Of a DNA stretch of 64,000 nucleotides, positions 22,001 to 35,149 are shown piece by piece. How positions within the stretch are numbered: position 1 is the stretch's first letter; every line of letters starts with the position of its first letter. The position numbers and the translations under genes were made by a program. The stretch comes from Undaria pinnatifida. Its lineage: Eukaryota; Sar; Phaeophyceae; Laminariales; Alariaceae. A model generated the notes under the pieces. That model was not told where the DNA came from and did not search any database. It saw only the letters and a list, made by a program, of their open reading frames with translations. The stretch is from positions 8,378,058 through 8,442,057 of the forward strand of contig JABAKD010000026.1 in the NCBI GenBank assembly GCA_012845835.1, in the 5' to 3' direction.

Positions 22001-25000
22001 CGTGTCGAACTGCATCCTGCGAGAGGATATCAAACATCGATGGTTTATCATATGTTACAACACCACAATAGTAAATATGAGGTCATATTATATGTCTGTT
22101 ACCATGGCGCAACCACGAAGGAAAAAAAGCACACCAACAGAACAAGGTATCATCCACGTAATGGACACCCACCAACCTCTCGCGTCATGAACAACAAAAA
22201 TACAACCCACTCACTCCGAAGTATCCCCCCAAAAACTAACTTCCACACACCTGTCTCGAGAAAGGTGGAGAAACGGACGCCGAACCAGCGAAAGAAACAG
22301 GGGGAGACGCGAGGGCGGCCGCAGCACTTTCCTCCTTAAGCTTTTCCATTCGCATCAAGCCCACGTCCACCTGGTCTCTGCATCGAAGCTCTCTCTCCTC
22401 CCGCTCTTGGAGTGACCCCTACAGCAACACCATGGTATTGTTTACGAGGAGGACATCAGGGGGGATCAATGAGCAACAAAACATGTCGCGTTGTGTAGGC
22501 CAGGAGATGAAGGGATGACGGTTGTTGTGCTGCAAGTGGCTCAACGCGCGCGCTGCGTCGGCCTGCGGCTGTGCAACAAGGCATGCCCTTACGACGAAAA
22601 CTGCACTAGCGCGAATCGTTCGCGTCAATGGTACAAACAGGGGCGCAAGTTAGACGGGGGGTGTCATGCTTCCAGCTTTCATTTTTTTACCACTGTAAAA
22701 CGCGTTCCACACAAAATTCTATACGACACGGTAGAGGGCGGGCACCATACCTGGTACCAGGTATTGCTTATGAGGCTCCTCACATGAGGAGCTGTACACC
22801 TATACAAGAAATCATTTGGGCAAAAATAAAATTTGCTACCGTATGACCAATCCCATGGCCGGGGTATATCATGATGAGTGTTGCAAAACAAAAACGGTCT
22901 ATTTTCGACGATTCTGCGTTAACCCCTTTAGAACCCCAAATCCCTCCCTATACAAAATTCAAGTAATTTTGCCCCCAAAAAGGGTTTCCAGTTGTAAAGG
23001 CGTTAAGCAGCCCTATCATTCAGAAACCATTTCAGACGAAAACTGCTACATCTATCGTATTAATAGCACGCGTCAATACAGGAGTGCGTTCGAGTAAAAC
23101 TAGCTACAGCATTACAGCTCTCTATACAGTGCCAGTAGTCCGCCATAGTGCCTGTTAAATCGCTTGGCACAGACGTGAACACCCAGTAGAGGCAGTATGC
23201 CGAGTAGTGCCGGTTACCGCTATAGTGCCTTTATTTCCCTCTATAGTGCACATACCCGCACTATATACTACCAGGTATAGAGGGACAACTACTACCGTAC
23301 CTTAAGTTCGTCCAGCTGGCTGAGCAAGCCCTCTAGGGGAGCCGTGTCCGCGGCCTGCTCCTCCTCCATGGCCGCTATCCGAGACCGCGCCTGCTTCAGC
23401 TGGGCCCGCAGCTGCTCGATGACGATGTCCTTCTCCATCAAGTCCAGCTGCAAACCGTCTGTTACGAGCACACAGACAGGAGGGGGGGGGGGCTGCGTTA
23501 CGAACAAGCCACAAAAATAAAAAGTTTAGTGGCAAGCACACAGGGAGGAGGGGGGCGGTGGCGGCGGGGGCGTTGCAGCACACGAACAAGATGTATTTCA
23601 ATGCAACAGTATTGCCACCACGTCAAAAACGTTTACTCCGTGTTGTGCCGATTTCCTCAAAACCCGAGCCGGCCTACGGAACGAGACTCCACGATAGGGG
23701 CACTGTACACTACCTGGTACCATCATTTTTCGCCCAAGAAAAATCTGACTGGCGGGGCTCACTCCGATCAACTAGATCAACTAGATCAACTAGACCAACT
23801 AGATCAACTACTGCTATAGATAAATTAGATTAATTAGATCAATCAGATCAATTAGATCAATTAGATCAGTTCTTACACAGTCGGATTCCGTCAGTCCAAA
23901 AACGCCCTTTTCGACTGGAATTTGTTTCGACTGGTTGCTTCTCGGGCCCCTTCTTATCGTCAGTCGAGTCGATTTTATATTTTTTGTGCTCTTTCTGGAG
24001 GTGTTTGGTGTAAGGGAGCACTGCTGTAAGGCAGTCCAAAATCAATTGGAAGCTCTGTGCTTCGTGCGTTCTCCTCGAGCAATGCGTGCTTCGCGCGCGA
24101 CGAACCCTCGTCCAAGCGGGTTGGTGGCGTTGGACACAGTCGAAAAGCCGCCAAAGCTACGTTCGTGGTGTTGCACTCAGCCAAAAGCCGCCAAAGCTAC
24201 AGCAGGCGTAGCCGTTGTTGGCACAATTACATATATACCGCGCGCTGCTACCATCGTATGATTCACGCTGCTGGCGAGCGGAGCTAGGAATGCGCCACGC
24301 TGACTTGCGGCGAGAACCAGCACCAGTGATAGCAGCCAAGCCAGCGTCGGCATTGTTGTATGATACTGCTGTGTGATACCAGGTATGGGCGCGTGGGTGT
24401 GTTTTTTATGGTGGCGTGAGCGATGCGATGGGTTAAAAAAACACATGTAACGCTTTTTCGATGGACTGTTTAGACTGGATCTGCCAGTCGGCCAACTCTT
24501 ACACAGTCGGATACCAATTACTTTTTGGAGTCTCACTTATGCTTTACAGTATACCTGGTATAGTATAACTGTAATACCTAGCCGATTAATACATAGTCGG
24601 CAACTTATAGTCAGTCAACTCACAGCACGAAAGAACACAGTGTCCTCGATCCTCACCTATGCCACCTTCGCAATTCCCCTCGAACCATTGGTCATGTCCA
24701 ACCATTGCAGTCGATCCCCTGACGACACCAACACTTTGCTGCTGCTGCTGAGGTGATTCACTAACCGCCTCGCCTCCACCCCCCTCCATCCGCCTCGCTA
24801 CCGGACAGCTCCCCCCCTCCGCACCCACCCCACCTTTCCCCTCCTCCAGGCCCCCCTTCCCCGATTCTACCCCCTGCTCATTCTCTGCGCCGCTCCTTCC
24901 TTCCGCCGCCGGCGCCTCCGCTTCCTCCGCGTGGGAATTTCCGCGACAATCACCAACGTCCTCGCCACCCGCGGCAGTAACATCATCGCCTCGCCTCGCA

Positions 25001-28000
25001 GGAGACTCAATCTTAATCATCTCTGCGGCTCCTCTCGTGGGAGGGGCGCCCTCAACCACTTCCGCAGAGTTGAGGCGCAACAGATCACCCCCTTGTGATT
25101 CGTTTTCTTTGGCCGCCGGTGCAACCTCAGCAGAGTCGGATGGGAGACGAGCACCCCCTTGCGAATAATTTCCTTCGCCAGGCGGCGTAGCAACCCCCCC
25201 AAGCTTCGCGGCAGAAAACGCGGCAGCAGCCGACAGGGCTTCCGACAGCTCGATGCGGAGGGAATCCTCCGCCTCTCGAAGTGAAACGGCTTCCTGCGCG
25301 AACCGGTCGCGGTCTTCCCGCACCATTTGTAGCCTTGATTCCGCCGCCTCCTCGTCCATCGCAGCGCGGGCTTCTCGGTCTTTCAGCGCTTCCGTGAGGG
25401 ACATGAGGTTGTGCTGGAGTCGAGCGCGCTCTTCGGCCCACTCCACCCTATCAGCCATCGACCTATTACCGGTATAGCGTAGCGTAGCAAACAAGGCAGT
25501 GGTGTGGGTGACGCGGTTAAGGTGTGATAAGCAGTAAAGGCCAGGGCGGGAAAAACTACCTAGGATTAAGGCTAGGGTTAGGATAAAGTACTGAGGTACC
25601 CACTGTATGGACAGATAGATACCTCGGGAGCCTTAACCTTTCCACTTTTGCAAAGAAAAATACCAGCGCACTTCACGGGTCGGGTCAAATCTCGCGGGTC
25701 AGGGCGGGCCAGGTTGACCCGACCCGACCCAACCCGTGAAATTTCGAACACCTCCAGACCCGACCCGACTCAACCAGCGACATACCCGCAGGCCGGATCA
25801 TGACCCGTGGAAAGCCCTGTAAATTTCCGTCTCTGAATCGAATGTGACCTCCCTTAGCGTGGTTGGCAAGACGCGGTTGAGGTATAAAATAATAAGCCGT
25901 CAAAGCCGGGATGCGAAGGGTGCTGACTGTATTCGATACTCCACGGCATAAAAAAATCCAACTACTGCAATGCTGAACCTGTTCAAATTCCAAGCGTGAA
26001 CTTTCGTAGCAAACAAAACCATGAGCGGGATGATGAGCTTGAGGTAAGAGATCGAGGCCGGGAGGCGAAGGGTACTGACTGTTTTCGGTACCTCACGGTG
26101 TGGATAGATATGAAAGCAGTGGACCTGCACTAACGTTTTCGGGGGAACACTCCTCGGAATTATTGTGAGACGTTTTTTGCAGAACATATCACCCGACCGC
26201 AGGAAAGCACTCAGGGTGATAAAAAAGAAGCAAAACGCGAAAAAAGTATCACCCGGGGTGGTATATTACGTCCAATACGGTATGATTACCATTATGGCTC
26301 GAAGGACGGGAACGCGCCGAATTGGAGCCGCTTGCTCTGTTCAGCGACGTGGTTGATACTAAAATAACTGTGAAGGGGTGAAACAACCCATTAATTGGGT
26401 TTCGTATGATGCGTTACGCCGTTACTCGTGGTAAAACAATAATAGGTCACTCTCAACGGCCGTACGTCACTTTCCGCCAAAGTTTACGCTCCTCGCCTAA
26501 GGGAGACGATACCACTTACTATTACTTACTATTACTTACTGTTACTCACTATTACTTGCTATTACTTACTATTACTTATATACTATTACTGTATGATGAC
26601 AATGGTTTCATTATGTTGACGATGGTCGGCGCTGGCATTTTATTGTTTTATACTGATTCCAGAGTTAAATTAATTGTTTTCGGGATACGGGGGATACAAA
26701 GGGAAGACCATGAGACCATACGACCATAATGACGACAGCTAACTAAAATATGTACAAGTAGTGGACACAAGGCTCAGCGCAAGCCGTTGACGAAGTTAGG
26801 GGCGCTCCAGGAAAGTAAAGCAGTCAAAACATCCAACAGCGCCCCTCCGTCTCCTGCACGAATACGTGCAAAAACACAAAAAAGGCACCTATGTACTGTA
26901 GGGAGTTCCAATGTTATCCGCTTTACTGCTGCAAAATACCTGGTATATACCACAGCCACTCCAAGCATTTTGGTCCCGAAAACATGGATGCAGTTCTAAA
27001 GGCGTAAATGGATTGCTGACCTTGAAGTGGGGATCGGGATAATACAGCCAAGTCTCTGAAAAAACGCCTCGTTGAATAACAATACTGCAACGAGAATCAC
27101 CTGGCGCTATTTCCGTCGGTATTGCTGGAAGTTTCGTCAGCAACACCGCTCCCCGTCGAAGCCACCGCCAACGCCTTCCTCAACTCCTCGGCTACGGCCT
27201 GCGCCCCGGCCGCTGCCTCCCTGCTCTCCTGTGACTCCGCTTTCAACCGCACCGATAACGCCTGCATCTCTCTGTCAGACACCAGGATGTCCTCTTCTCT
27301 AGTCGAGAGGGAAGTGTTGAGCCGCTTATTTTCTTCCTCGAGCTCTCGCACGCGCGCCGCTGATCCGAGTCGGGCGCGCGAGGGGCGTAGGGGGGGGAAG
27401 GGCGTTAGCGAAAGGGTCGAGCATAGGGCGGGTTGGGGGGGGGGGGGGGGGGGGTCAGAAGGGGGACAGCGTAAGGTTACATCATGGACCGACCCTGTTA
27501 CAACTGCAAATATATATGTGCATCAACTCCAACTAGTTAGGTCCAAAAAATGTGGGTGCAGTTATAGAAGGGCTAAGGAGCAAATAAACAGTGCGACGCA
27601 GCCTTGTTCGGTGAACGTCCCGCAACTATCGCTACACTGTAGCTGAACCTAACCGATGCGTTTTTCCGTACACATGCTTCGCGCTGGGAGCAAAGCCGCC
27701 GTGTAAGCATCGCGACGTCGACAGCACCGGAAGGCTAAATCACGCGTGACGCACTGCAGGGCGATTTGTGTGTGTTCGACGGGTGTCCGGGCAAGAGAAT
27801 CTCCTGCACAATTCGTCCGCAAGAGTCGAAACTCACAAAAAGAAGGGGTGCCGATTATGTAGCTGGGTGGGGTTTATATCCCTCTCCTCAAATCACCCGC
27901 CATTCCCCAAGCCGGAATAGACGTTGTGCTGACGAACCGAACATCGTAAAAAACGCCGGGTAGCAGACGTTTTCTTCACAATTGATTCCTCGCAGTTCAC

Positions 28001-31000
28001 GAAATATCCTATCACAAGTATAATAATATACTGGATGCAAAATTTGCGAAAACCGGTATTATAGCACCCCTAAAACGTAGGCGAAAACCGTTACCATGGT
28101 ATTAGTTATTACAACACCCCTAAGAGGTAGGCGAAAAAACCGGCATTATACCACCCCTAAAAGGTATGCGAAAACCGGTAGCGTAAGCACCCCAAAAAGG
28201 TATGCGAACACCGACAGCACCCCAACCTGAACGTCTTACTTACCAAGCCTCTCCATCCCGATCGTCTTGACCTCCAATTGGCGCGTCCGATCTCTCAACA
28301 GCGTGCGCAGCTCGCCCACCAGCAGCTCATTTCTACCCCCACCCGCGCCGCCCCCATCCTCATCCAGCCCGCTGCATTCAACGACGGCCTCTTCCAGCCC
28401 GCTCACACGCGCCCTAAGCCTGAGAGCGTCGGCAGCGCTTGCCGCCCTCTCCTCCTTCCAGCTCATCTTCTCCGCCAAGAGACTGTTGACCATGTCGTTC
28501 AGCGCAACACAGCGGGCTTCCGCAGCATCCGCGTCCCCACGAGCCTTCGCCTCCGAGGCTTCCAACTTTGTCGCTAGCGTTTCAGCCGCCGCCACCGACG
28601 CCGCCATAGCTGCCACCGTCGTAGCTGCTCCGTCTGCTGTCACGTCCTCAGCAGCAGCAGCATCAACCACAACACTACCCTCCGCACCCAACAAGGACGT
28701 GCCGCTTGCGACTCCAGCGATAGGTGCCTTAGCACCGTCACCCGCGCTGCTTTCGCATCCTGTTCCTGCTCGGGTAGATTCCACAGGTCCGCGCTGGGCC
28801 AGCTCCTCTTCCAGACGCGACCGGTCCCGCTGGAGGGCGTCAACGAGAGCCGACATGTCTGAGAGCTCCTCTGTCAAAAACGATGCGCGGGAAGCCAAAC
28901 TGTTGCTCTCCCGCTGCAGCATGGAAACCTGTTTCGCCAGCGGGAAGGTGTGGTAGTGCGTTAAATCGAACCATGAAGCAAAAAGTAGAAACATTGGCGT
29001 GTTGGTTAGATTCGAAGCGAGTCGATTGCTGGGGAGAAATGTGTGGGTTGAATGCAACCAAACACAGTCGCAAAAGCGGGCCGGTTGCTGGATAAAAGGC
29101 TTCCGCGGGAACTAACCAAACACCATCCTTGCACGAGCGCTTGTACGGGGGTTAAAAAATAAAAACAATCGCCATCACCCAAGGTGCACACGGCATGAAA
29201 CTTGAAATAACCCGCTGACCATAATTGTGGTGCTGTTGTGATATTCGGAAAAAAACAATTCCACAACATTGCCATAAACGAGATTAACCCTTTCACCGCT
29301 GCAAAAACGGCCCCACCCAAACAGCAACTATTTCCCCTCCTGAAATAAGGGCATAATTCAAAAGTTGTTATTTTCCTGCCATAATCGCGCTCGCGCAAGC
29401 ACGCCTCTTACGTCCTTGGGGCACGGCGCCCTTAAGCTTGCGCCTCGCGCCTTTCACCTGATCGTCTCGGAGGCTGCAGAAGTCTTCCAACTCTTCGCAG
29501 CGACGTGCCCTTTCTTTAACCTTCGCGGCTAGCGATCGTGCAAGACGCCGCGCCTCCTCCACCTCACTATCCTCCGAACTTGCCGCCGCTGCTGCTGCTG
29601 TGGTGGAGCCTTCGGCTGCAGCCTGATCCCCCCCCCCCCCCCAAAGGTTGGACACCATCCAATGACGCCTCGCGGATGCCTCCCTCCGGTGGTGGTGGTG
29701 GTCCGTCGACGCCGAAAGCGAAACCGTGTCTAGTGATTGGTCGGCGGCATCCGGCGAACCGACCTCGAACCCCCCCTCATAAAGGCCATATTTATCTCCA
29801 CCGTCGAACCCCAGGCGAGGGGTCGAGAGTACCCCGCCATCAGCAACAGGAACCCCGCTTTCACCGCCATGCTGCGGCGTCGTCGCTTTCGTCGTCGCTT
29901 GCCTTGCGTTGCCTGGGCGACGCCACTGCTGCTGGTGACCGTTCGTAGCTCTCTCACGACTCGGGGAGGAACTGTCCACTCCATTCTTAAGCCAAGCCTT
30001 TCCCGGAGATTGCGTGGCAGATTCTGGGCTGCTGTCGCCGTCGCCGGCAACACCCTCAAAGGTGGCAGGCTTTATTGCGTCATTGAGCAGCTGTTGGCTG
30101 TTTATTGCGGACTTATTCAGCGGCGACGATTCCGTGACAGTCGCGGGCGAAGGCAACCCCGGTTGTTCCAGTTCGACCGCGCCGCATTTGGCGCCGTGTA
30201 CACTGGGTTCAGTACCTTGAGCAGCACGGCCACTTGGCCTATTCCTCGTCAATAATTCCGCGAGTCCGTGCGATTGCCGCCCCTCCCAGCTTTCCGTGCC
30301 TCCAGCGCTATCAACACCTGCGGAGGTTAACTCGGCGTTCGCATTGACAGCATCGCCTGCAGCGTGATCACCGCCGTTGCAGCTGCTCTCCCCGAGCCCG
30401 TCCTGCGCAGATATCATAACTCCGCCACCATTGGGACACCCTTCTTCTTGCAGCGTAGCGTCCTCCTCGTTCCCCCGACCGCCCACGCCCATTAAACGCA
30501 TGGCCCATCCGGTCCTAGACTGCTGTTGCGGTTGCTGTTGTCCCTCGCCAAGGTTGACGTCTATTGGCTCTTCGAGCCTGACGGCGGTGACGCTAGGCCT
30601 CGGATTTGAGCCAGGAGAGGGTGTCGTAGGTTGGGTGCTTCCTCCGGAGTTGCTACTCCGTAATCCGGCGTGTTTCAACACCGAATCCTGACTCTGAGGA
30701 GGTGGAGCTGTCATGGGACTTGAAAGGCTGGACTGGAAAGTCAGACGCCGCTCCGCGCGGCTGGTGTCGTGTCGCAGCAAGGCGATTATCTGGTTGAGGC
30801 AGCAGCAACATCAGCAAACAGCAGCATCAGCGAACAGCAGCATCAGCAGACGGCAGCATCAGCAGACAGCAACATCAGCAGGCACCAGTATCAGCAGACA
30901 GCAGCAGCAGACAGCAGCAGCGGTGGGTATGGTCACGGGCGATAAAGAGCGATTTCGGATCGGCGTTACATCTGTTAGTTGCTCGGCTTTCCACTTTTGG

Positions 31001-32404
31001 CTACGACTACTCGTATTGCTGTAAATATGCGTTTCTTCAATAGTTGATCATGGCAGGGCGGGCACGGGTGAGACACACGCGTATCGCGTTTCATATCGAT
31101 TCAAGGCAAGTTGGACATGCCGATAACTTGTAAGTTGTCCGCTCTCCAGACGGGCGGTGAGCCGAAAAATCGAAAATCCTGTTAACTGTTGACTGTTGAC
31201 CCTCTGGACGAATCAGCAAAATCACTGAACTACATTATTAATAGTATGCATCGCCTGGTACCTTGTACAAAGGTATTCCTCAGCTCCAGAGTGACTGGAG
31301 CCTGTCCTGTGACCACGGACTTGATTATGCGAGTTAATGTGAGAACCACAACAACAACAACAACAAAGCGTCTGTCAATTAAGTATGGTACGAGCGCACG
31401 AGCACATAGGGGGCCGGTGTCCCACAGCTTGCGAAATTGGGGATTAATCAGCTTGGTTGTTCATATTGATATTTCTACAACTACTGAGGATCAAATATAT
31501 AACACGCGCAAACGACCTTCCGTAAATTTTGTGCACCTACTGCTGTGTACTAACGAAATATAGATGTACCACGCAGCTTGCAAAGTTGAGTCTCAACCAT
31601 TCAATCGGTCGTACTCACAGCTGAGGTTTCTCAATGTTTACACCTGGTAAAAAATATCAGGTACTGCTTTTACAGGAACACAACAGCAGTATCATGTACT
31701 GCTGTAGACAAAACAAAGGCGGTGGTCGGGCTCTATGACCAATACTCGAAAAAGAAGAAAAAATATGTTCCTAACGTTGTTTATGTTATTGTATCGTCGC
31801 TGGCCCACCCTCACACCCACCCCCCTCCGTCTTCACCTTGTCGAACGATGTGTCCCTGACCGGCACACCATTGATCTCGGTCAAGACGTCTCCAGCCCGA
31901 GCCTCTCCTAAGCGCTGGGCCTGTCCTGCGGTGCCGTCGGGAAGGCTCTTGAATCCAGCCACACGACACCCGGTTGCTCGCCCATCCGCTTGCCACACAG
32001 GCTCTGCCATGTCAAGCGAAACACAGCAACGGTTTGCGTGGGGTTCGAGGCGCTATCGGGGAGCCCTGGTACATAGGGGAGCATTCTCGGAGTTCCCGTG
32101 TGCCGGTAAAGCTTGATGGGTGCGATGTTGCTCCCTGTAGCGTACCGGTACATTGCTGAGCTGCTGCGCAATGATTCTGCTTTAATATCATGATGATGGA
32201 TGATGCAGTGCCTTTAAAACTAACTTAAAAAATTGACCGAAATGCACGTATCCAATAACAAAAACCTGCACGACGTCCATCGACGTTCATCAGGTGAGGA
32301 AACGCCAACGCAACATAACAGGCCCACGGTACACGTCTGGACTCACCAAGCTCGAATCCTAGGGGGCCTGGACCAAAGGCTATTGAATTCGCCGGCGAGC
32401 CCAT
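19028..32404 (-). CDS. Large PDZ plus coiled-coil protein, nine exons
   Basis: No named family was recognised. Exons: 32404-32347, 32003-31837, 30789-29458, 28928-28244, 27359-27101, 25462-24657, 23458-23301, 22418-22251, 21064-19028. All joins are GT-AG and in phase, giving 1889 residues. Residues 8 to about 95 form a PDZ domain spread over three exons: FGPGPLGFEL (ligand loop), GQAQRLGEARAGDVLTEING, then IIALLRHDTSRAERRLTF. PDZ domains bind C-terminal peptides of partners. After about 350 Ser/Gly-rich residues come repeated coiled coils, for example LQRESNSLASRASFLTEEL, RELEEENKRLNTSLSTREED, LMEKDIVIEQLRAQLKQ and LQTFKRRIEERETQLRD. The last exon is Ala/Arg/Glu-rich with one poly-Ala stretch. 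A scaffold or cytoskeletal role is inferred. Start ATG 32404 has a good context and an upstream in-frame stop. The donor at 29458 is chosen for phase; GTAAGA at 29411 would shift it. Very short exons may be missed. Confidence 0.75.
22251..22418 (-). CDS. Exon 8 of the PDZ/coiled-coil gene (short, easy to miss)
   Basis: Between TGTAG and GTGTGT splice sites, 56 codons in phase 0 encode SLQEREERELRCRDQ, then GLMRMEKLKEESAAAA and a Ser/Pro-rich end. The heptad pattern continues the coiled coils on both sides, and both borders match the phase 0 neighbours. This supports it as a constitutive or alternative exon. Confidence 0.65.
23760..23872. repeat. AGATCAACT / TTAGATCAA short tandem repeat
   Basis: About ten units of 9-10 bp, within an intron of the PDZ/coiled-coil gene. 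Confidence 0.85.
25664..25819. mobile_element. Short MITE related to the 9079-10684 hAT-type element
   Basis: The ends CAGCGCACTTCACGGGTC and (complement) CAGGGCTTTCCACGGGTC match each other at 15 of 18 positions and match the 18 bp ends of the larger element. The inside consists of GGGTC arrays. The 8 bp flanks differ (AAAAATAC, TAAATTTC), so the insertion is older or the borders are off. It sits in an intron of the PDZ/coiled-coil gene. Confidence 0.6.
26513..26592. repeat. ACTATTACTT microsatellite
   Basis: About seven units of 10 bp in an intron of the PDZ/coiled-coil gene. Confidence 0.9.
28035..28225. repeat. Minisatellite, about four units of 40-60 bp
   Basis: Units share GCGAAAACCGGTATTATA, then CACCCCTAAAAGGTA. 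The repeat sits just downstream of the exon 28928-28244 donor. Confidence 0.8.
30800..30922. repeat. CAGCAGACAGCAACAT-type minisatellite
   Basis: About eight units of roughly 15 bp combine CAGCAT and CAGACAG blocks. On the - strand this is pyrimidine-rich and lies directly upstream of the acceptor at 30790. Confidence 0.8.
31565..31635 (-). repeat. Fragment of the CAGCTGTGAGATCGA dispersed repeat
   Basis: CACGCAGCTTGCAAAGTTGAG, then CAATCGGTCGTACTCACAGCTGAGG, match on the - strand the copies at 12622, 45610 and 46675. Confidence 0.55.
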
Positions 32405-33000
32405 GACCGGCAGCCTCAACTGCTGTGAAGAGGATGGAACACGAGTTGTCCCTGCTTGTGTCGTATTGATTTTTTTGTTGAATTTTGGCCGTTAGAGCCG
32501 CCGCTCGTCGACTTGATGACTCGCGGCAACAACTCTTGAGTCAATAGATTCTCCAGCTAGGAGCATTCAAATGTCTGGGTTGCCCCCTGCTGTAGACGTG
32601 CCTGCTACACGGCCCCACTGCCTGTCGGCGTGGTGGTGAGCTGGGGAGATTAGCACAAAAGTAGAACACAGCTTTTGTACCCCGATCCCGAGAGGCGTAC
32701 GCGAAGGTCAATCTTTACGAAACCCAATTTTAGACGTTAGATAAGTATACTTGACGTATGTATAGAATTATCACACCCGCTACCCGCGCGTCACGCCGTC
32801 ACGAACCGCGAAGGGTGCGAATGAGGGGAGCCCCCGCCGTGGTTGAAGGGGAAGGGGCATTCGAAAAGGGTATGTTAATCAACTACAACTGGAGGGATTC
32901 GACAGATCGAATCCTACTGCGTTGTACGAAGAAACCAAATCGCAGATCGTACGACAAGATGACAAGATTCTGCAGGGTGAAACAGCAGCGGACAAGCGAC
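32405..33000. other. Upstream region of the PDZ/coiled-coil gene
   Basis: No coding sequence recognised on either strand. It should contain the promoter and 5' leader of the gene starting at 32404, but no clear core element stands out. Confidence 0.35.
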
Positions 33001-33019
33001 AAAAAAAACGGTGGAGGGC

Positions 33020-33580
33020 GGACCGGCACCCAGGCTTCGAGGCCTACCAGGGGATGCCTCAAGCTGAGTGGCGGCCTCGACGCGGTGGTGGTCGAGCTGG
33101 AGAACCCTTACGTACACCTCGATCCGGCGGCACGCAACTGCGATCGCCTCACCTCCTACCGCGGCACGGAATATTCAACACGGTAATTCATGTTTCCACA
33201 GGAACCGGAGCGATTAAACCGATTGGGCGGTTGAATCAACTGCGCGGCGGCCGACATCGAACATCTTGTATGGGGGAAACGGCGTGGCTGACCCCGACAA
33301 GAGGGATGCGAGTGGAACCTCAACAAGGAAGTTGATAACGTTGTTATAAGCCGGTACTATAGTCACGGGGTCCACAAAGTGCCTACGGGGCCACCAGGCG
33401 ACCACCTCCCCCGTCGTGGGTGGGGTGTGGGCGGGAGGTTGACGGTACCGCGGGGAGCGTGTGACAAGATTCGGCGCGGGAAGAGGATCCTCCACATCTC
33501 ATCAACGGAAAGCGTTACCATCGCGGCACCCCGGACCCCCCGCCACATCTACCATCTCATGGAGATAGTCGCATTGTAGC
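33020..33580 (+). pseudogene. Broken open frame of unknown family
   Basis: One frame reads LKLSGGLDAVVVELENPYVH, then NCDRLTSYRGTEYSTR to a stop near 33185. After further stops the same frame resumes at about 33379 and ends with IAAPRTPRHIYHLMEIVAL at 33579. The base composition is GC-rich and exon-like. I do not recognise the family; the several stops suggest a dead gene or transposon relic. Confidence 0.35.
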
Positions 33581-35149
33581 ACTTGGGGTGCGTCGTGGAC
33601 CCAGACCCCTGCGGTGTGTTTTCGGCTTCGCACAAGATCGCCACCCCCCCGTAACACTACTTCGTTCCCCCTTGCCGCCTCGGTAAGGCATGCTGCGAAG
33701 CATGCCTTAGCAGGCTTGTAGCGAGAGTGGGGGGGTCTTTCTGGCGGGTGTAAGGCCGGACTCACCCTCAAGGAGTGATACCTTCTTGCTGCTTCGTGTG
33801 GCCGCGAGGCTTAGGCGTGGCGGTAGAGTTGGGTCGTACGTGGTGCGTTAGGCATGGTCACCTACGATTCGCGCGTCTTTTTAGGCAGCAGCAGCGGAGC
33901 AGCAATGCTTAATCGGGATGCTCGTGCGCGGAGGCAGGCGCCACCACGAGCCACGCTACGGCGCAGTCTCGGTTTGCGTGGAGGAAACTGCGCCGGCAGG
34001 AGGCTGGATTCGACGACGAAGGAGGAGGGCGACTGGCCGTCGACGGGCGGGGAAGAGACGGATTGAACTCTCCCTGAACGAGAATTTTTGTTTGCAGATC
34101 AGCACCGCAAACTGCGTGGAGCATTTTGATTTTTTTTGGACGGGGGAGAAGGGGAACCGACTGGAATTGAGTGTGAACGAGAGCAAGTGCGAAGGAGCTG
34201 GCCGAGTGAGCTAAGGCGATGAGGCGGCCACGGAGAACCACAGCAGGAGGATGGCACACGGAGACCCACGACCGGCACGCACATCATCATCATGAGAGCA
34301 GCGATCGTCTTTTTTTCAAGGGTTATTTTTACGAGGCAGTAGTACAACATGTTACTTACGTCACTGATTATTGTAGAGTTTGTAGAAGAATTGTATACCC
34401 TTCACGGGGAACGACCCGCCGCAATTTTCAATTTTCAGGCACGGGCGTCGTAGCTGCGCTGCAACCTGTCAAATAACTCGGGAAGGAGGGGCGATTATTG
34501 ATATCTGTACTGTGGTTTTTGGTTTCATTGCTCTTGTTTCACTGCATGCCCGCGGGTCGTCACTCTGACAGCACTCCAGACAGCAGGCGCGTTCGTCTAT
34601 ACTCACGATTACCGTGCGGTTCGTACGGTGCAGGCAGCCCAACCGCTGTAGTTTGTAGCCGCGAGTTGGTTAGTTGTGGGGACGGGGGAACTCTATGCTG
34701 TAGTTGAGTGGATACCCGCGGCCATGTGAGTTCAGTTTGCACATTTGACCTTTCACTTGTGCGCCTTTTTCCGTATCGTGCGTTTTTAGGCGGGAAAGCG
34801 TAGTATTTCCCTGACGAATTTGGATTTCACTTGGTTTTTCGGATCTTCCTAGGGCTCCAGCACCTTTGTGCGACTACGGACTCTAGATTTTTGACAAGAG
34901 TTAATGTGAGAAAACAACAACAACAACAACACTTCCGCCAGCACTTTTAAACATCAAGTCCAGCACCTGGGTTCATCGAGCCACGGTGTTTCATTCCTTG
35001 CGCTGGCTATAGGCGGTGAGGTGACCCCAGCCGGGCCCGGGATGGATGAAAATCTTCAACTCGCACCCCTTGGTATCCAGGCTACCATCCAGCTCGAGGC
35101 ACATACGCCCGAGCTTTGGTACAGGTCCGCCTTCCACCACCCAACAATG
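33581..35149. other. Intergenic DNA, few features
   Basis: A (CAA)n tract at 34908-34930 is preceded by GAGTTAATGTGAGAA, a pair also found at 31333-31365. No convincing exon. Confidence 0.4.

Noticed and set aside
29403-29412. GTAAGA donor for the large third exon of the PDZ/coiled-coil gene
   Set aside because: It leaves phase 1, which does not fit the phase 0 acceptor at 28929; the CAG/GTGAAA donor at 29458 fits. Transcript data could reverse this.
32758-33186. A complete gene starting at 32758
   Set aside because: Only the later part looks coding; there are stops and no start or splice context, so it is listed as a broken frame.
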